NCBI GenBank assembly: GCA_947359465.1
Contig: OX375879.1
Location: 92,554,578-92,618,577 of the forward strand
DNA length: 64,000 bases
Origin: Metellina segmentata
Lineage: Eukaryota; Arthropoda; Arachnida; Araneae; Tetragnathidae
Reading direction: 5' to 3'
The notes beneath the pieces are model-generated. The model was not told the origin of the DNA and did not search any database. It saw nothing but the letters and a program-made list of their open reading frames with translations. This document shows, in pieces, positions 60,362 to 64,000 of the stretch. Positions within the stretch are counted from its first letter, which is position 1; each line of letters opens with the position of its first letter. The position numbers and the translations under genes are program-made.

Positions 60362-60612
60362 TTAAACAGGATTGGTTCAAAGTTTATCAAACTGGAAAGC
60401 CACAAGGTTATGGAATGTTTTTGTTTAGTTTTCAACTAATCACCAAGTTTACAAAATAGACTCGTCCAAAACCACGTGACTCCACTGCCGACTCGCGGGA
60501 ACAGGTCAATTACCACCATGGTATAAAGAGCGCGTGACATTGAGAGACGCCTATTTTAAATTAACGTATTATAGTCTCGGTGCAGGTATTGACAGTGTCG
60601 GTCTTGTTTCAG

Positions 60613-60933
60613 CATGTCGTTACCATCCATGTGCGGCGGTGGTCAGAGGAATTCTGTAGTGGTGTCGTCCAAACAGATTTACTCTCCACCCCCACCCCCT
60701 ACGAACGACTCGGAGCAGACGGAGCCTGTTGATTTCTCTACTGGACACGACGAAAGAGTTCCCCACATGATGCCCAACGCCGCCCCATCACCCTCGCCGC
60801 GGTCGCCGGCCACGCCCCACTGCCCCACGCAGCACGTGCCCTACCCACAGAGCCCGCTCGGGCCGCCACCTCCCACGGACAGGATACAGCACCATCACCT
60901 CATGCCCTCACCACCGGAGTACGTACCCGAAAA
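60613..60933 (+). CDS. Myt1: MYT1-family exon: C-terminal part of the central domain, Pro/His-rich
   Basis: TTGTTTCAG precedes and CCGAAAA/GTAAGT ends the exon. The phase joins AA with C to give Asn. The product is Pro-rich (SPPPPPTNDSEQ, PSPSPRSPATPH). TEPVDFSTGHDER lines up with the family block xPVDYTKxxxRR. The end PSPPEYVPEK lines up with the segment just before finger 4. The core EPVDFS also resembles a PxDLS-type CtBP-binding motif, which is an inference only. The exon is GC-rich compared with its introns. Confidence 0.92.
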
Positions 60934-63728
60934 GTAAGTACCCTTTGCTCTTCTATTATTGTATGTCTTGCCCAATTCAGCTCAGGTGTTGACCTCGTCA
61001 TCTGACCGTGGCTCAAAACTATGCGGTTTCCTCCTGGAATCTTTCCCGTTCGTGACTGGTCCCGAACCGTCACAAATAGCTAATTGTGTTGCTCCAGTCT
61101 GACGTTAATTAACTACCTAACCTAGCCATACACAATTAAAGTAAGCAAGTCTTGACTTGCAGCGTATGGGAAATCTCAAACTAAGAACTAAGCAATTCTA
61201 TTTTAAATTTCTAAAATTACATAAGTCGCCATTGAAAATTCAAGTCATTCACAACGGTACGCTGGCACGGCTTCGTGTGCGACACAGTTAGAACAATAAT
61301 CAAAATTGCTTAATGAATAATCTGGCAAATAGGTTGCAAGAGAATCGGGAGAATCTTTCTTTTTAATAACCTTAAATTACACACGTGTCCAAAAATAATG
61401 TATAATACTGAATGCGCATCAAGAAAGGTAACCTGATCTCAATCCAATGCAGTATGCTTGAGATGCTCTTCGATGTCACATTGCAATGCACACAACGTCA
61501 CTAAAGACCCACAATTGAGAAGATGTGCTCTAGTGCACGAATGGTATTTCCTGGGCCACAGAAACTCTTGAACAGCCTTGTGGAAAGCTTGTCTTCATGT
61601 TGCGAGCCCTGCATTAGGGATAGACCAGCTCATAACAATAGCAAAAATCTACCTACTACGGATGTTCACCTCAGCAATTTTTTTTATTCCTTTAGTTTCC
61701 TGTAGCATTAGTAGGCATGGGGTGTTCTTATTTTACTCCATGTAGCTTGTGAGATATTCATTAGTCATTTGAAAAACTTCTGTGCTACTTATCACGGGAT
61801 TGAACTCGTTATCCTTAACTTTTGGACATGTGTGTAAATGAATAGAATTTATACACTTAGAAATGCTTAATCGCGCATCTTCATATTGGCTACTTGATTT
61901 TTAGCACTGAATTACCATATTCAAATCTCGACTTGTCGCCTTTATGGCGAAACTAAAAATTAAACGGTTCCATTGAAGTTAACAAAAGGAACCACTGAAA
62001 ACACAATACATTCGCAACTGTAGCAATCATGTGAGACGCAATCAGCACGATAGTCTATATTGCTTAATAAGTTATCCAGTAAAACTATGTAAGGTGATCT
62101 ATACTGATAAACAATCCAGCAAAACGGATGTAAGGTGATTGGCATCATAGAAGGTTTGGATCGTAACTTAAGCAATTATGTGAGACGCAATCGGCATAGT
62201 AATCTTTATTGATTAATAAATAAACAGATAAACGGATGTGAGGTGATTGTGAGAGTTTCCTCCTATTTTGAACTATCTGAAACTAAATGATCGTAATATT
62301 TTTGGTACGTAATATTGGTCCCCGAAAGGCCCCACTTCTGCCAAAGTGTCATTATAGTTCTACAATGGCTGCTGCCATGGCTTCAGGCGTCATGCAATAT
62401 GCACTGATTGACTAATGAATAGTTGAGTAGAAATATTTACAAGAAATTTCTGAAGAAGCCTTCTATCTATTTAACCTCTGCCACAATCCTAACAGTAAAA
62501 TTCAAACTAAATCAATTGAATTCGTAGACATAGAAACGTAATTTATATTGGCCACAATCTATTTCTCTCTTTTGTCAGTAACACTTCATTTGTGCGTATG
62601 GGCTTGTGCAAATATTATCCATCGAGCCGTAGAAAATAACTCTACCAAACTGTCAATATGGAATCCTACATTCATCATGTATGTTCCTTGGCACAATTTC
62701 ATACCTGGTGCAATAAGCACAGGTTGTCGAAATATTAAAGAAGCTAAACAAATAAATTCGGACTAGCAGGCACAATTTTTAACTTGATGCAATCCAAGAT
62801 ACAAAATTCAAACTGAATTAATGGAATCAGACTTGTTTGATTCAAATGATTCATCATGATTTCGTAAATATGCAATATTTTTTATAATGTGCTATATGGC
62901 AATTATCGTTCGCTCTACGGTCAATTTACAAAGTATTTCACCTGAAAGATTGTAGCAACTGACAGATCCATTTCACTTATGAGATATTTATACCTTTATC
63001 TATGTCACTAATAATCACTGCAGATGCTTTATTCGAATTCTTTACTTATCACTTCAGCTATTTTACAAATTAAATCATAATTTTAAAAAAGATCAAACTT
63101 TTAAAAACAACACATATTTGTCCTTTGTCCAACACTTTTGTGAATGAACATTGGAGCTCTAAATTCTGTATATTTCTGGAAGTATTTCGCAAAACCAATG
63201 AAATGTTGTTGAAATTTATTTATTTTTCATTTAAGATTTTCACAAAAACAAAACTATTGTATCGTGACTGGATTTCTTAGAAAAATCAACAGCATTTCAA
63301 TGCATTTAATATTAAGCTGAGAGGCTGCTTTTGCATGTTTGAAAATAATAAATCTCGTAAGATAAAGGAGCTTCAATATTTAAAGTGAATACTTATCCCA
63401 TGCATGAAATGTTATATTGCATTTGTTAGTAAGTACTTTGAATATTTCTTGTTACATATATAGAGAGAGAGAATTTAAATCTAAAATATCGATAGAATAT
63501 GTCATTTGCAAATCCGATATAATTATTTTAGCCTATTTCAGTGATTTCAGTTCTGTAGCATAATTTATTTATATATTTTGTCATTAACATCGAAATATTC
63601 CGAAAAACTTTCAGAAAATGTCTCATTATACTTTTTTGTACATTATGTGACTCAGTTTTTAAAATTAATACGTTCACTGAAACATAAATTTCTCATACGA
63701 AACTTTATGCAATTTTTTGTCTTTCCAG
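60934..63728 (+). other. Intron before the finger-4 exon
   Basis: Phase-2 intron of about 2.8 kb. Apart from the SINE fragment it shows a short direct repeat (ATGTGAGACGCAATC with AAACGGATGTAAGGTGATT) near 62030-62240 and no other feature I can support. Confidence 0.8.
60972..61125 (+). mobile_element. SINE 3' fragment
   Basis: CAGCTCAGGTGTTGACCTCGTC, TCTGACCGTGGCTCAAAACTATG, GGTCCCGAACCGTC and GCTCCAGTCTGACGTTAATT match the family tail half. It starts about 40 bases after the donor of the exon at 60613. Confidence 0.82.
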
Positions 63729-63845
63729 ATGCATGCAGCCAAAAATGAAAAGCAGAGGAAGAGAGGGAAGAGAATTGATTCACTGCCCAACACCTGGCTG
63801 TGATGGAATGGGGCACATATCCGGCAACTATGCCACGCATAGAAG
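63729..63845 (+). CDS. Myt1: MYT1-family exon: first half of the next CCHHC finger (finger 4 equivalent)
   Basis: GTCTTTCCAG precedes and CATAGAAG/GTGAGA ends the exon. It encodes a basic lead-in ([18 protein letters not shown]) and then [20 protein letters not shown] plus [12 protein letters not shown] with ISGNYATHR matches the first finger of the C-terminal cluster (ELLTCPTPGC... ITGNYASHRS in MYT1). The last zinc-binding Cys would be in the next exon, which lies outside the window. Confidence 0.95.
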
Positions 63846-64000
63846 GTGAGAAAAGCATATTTATACTTTTTTCGCAGGCCCTAGTAATTTACAGCTATGG
63901 TTCAGTTCTTTTAAAAAAGCATCTCACTTTCAATTTGATGTCCACATTTGGAAATAGCACTTTACTTTTTTTTAACTTTGAGGGAACGACCCATTAGTAG

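Larger units (their letters stand above)
58416..60612 (+). other. Intron between central-domain exons
   Basis: Phase-2 intron of about 2.2 kb. It is AT-rich without other genes and holds two palindrome-family MITEs in its second half. Confidence 0.85.
7332..63845 (+). other. Myt1: MYT1/MYT1L/ST18-family zinc-finger gene (partial, at least 10 exons)
   Basis: This is the only convincing host gene. The family encodes nuclear transcription factors with clusters of CCHHC zinc fingers that act in neuronal and neuroendocrine differentiation. The sequence shows three finger N-halves of the form CPxxGCxGxGH (51336, 53225 and 63784), two matching C-terminal halves (LSGCP) in the following exons, and a MYT1-type central domain at 58175. 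All ten main exons have AG/GT borders and consistent phases. The vertebrate order (finger 1, acidic region, fingers 2-3, central domain, C-terminal finger array) is kept. The C-terminal fingers and coiled coil lie past the right edge. The start codon is not identified, so the left limit rests on a candidate exon. Introns are AT-rich and full of repeats. The symbol reflects family membership; orthology to one vertebrate paralogue is not implied. Confidence 0.9.

Overview
The window is AT-rich, intron-dominated eukaryotic DNA from an animal. It carries the 5' and central part of one large plus-strand gene of the MYT1/MYT1L/ST18 family, which are CCHHC zinc-finger transcription factors of neural and neuroendocrine cells. 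The family is metazoan. The transposon spectrum (Tc1/mariner, hAT, piggyBac-type, Harbinger-type, Helitron-type and a tRNA-derived SINE), the many tandem arrays and the AT-rich introns would suit an arthropod, possibly a chelicerate, but that is only a guess. No bacterial or viral genome organisation is present.

Gene layout. Ten exons join in frame: 18047-18990, 23248-23826, 51327-51396, 51661-51701, 52550-52577, 53224-53286, 56570-56658, 58175-58415, 60613-60933 and 63729-63845. They encode about 830 residues. In order these are the tail of finger 1 plus a basic nuclear-localisation-like cluster, a long acidic and Pro/Gln-rich region, the finger 2 + finger 3 pair, the MYT1-type central domain, and the first half of the next finger. 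The rest of the gene lies beyond the right edge. Two upstream candidate exons (7332-7377 and 15573-15594) resemble the vertebrate N-terminus. The exon with the Cys/His half of finger 1 was not found. Each finger is cut by a phase-2 intron at the same place, just before its last zinc-binding Cys.

Non-genic layout. 1-7300 holds diverged tandem repeats. 7290-7740 is a GC-rich patch with a perfect RFX-type palindrome. 7755-9850 is a 140-bp tandem family interrupted by an 818-bp inverted-repeat element. 10300-11050 is a GC-richer, promoter-like patch. Between exons 2 and 3 lies an intron of about 27.5 kb that starts with a 49-bp minisatellite and ends with a 102/204-bp satellite. Inside it are a decayed Tc1 element, a 151-bp hAT-type MITE, an hAT element with inverted repeats and an 8-bp duplication, a Harbinger-type MITE and several SINEs. 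A family of short piggyBac-type MITEs built on the palindrome GACGAGATATCTCGTC recurs at least eight times.

I see no second convincing protein-coding gene on either strand. Other long open frames are shadows of the GC-rich exon, tandem-repeat translations or transposon remnants.
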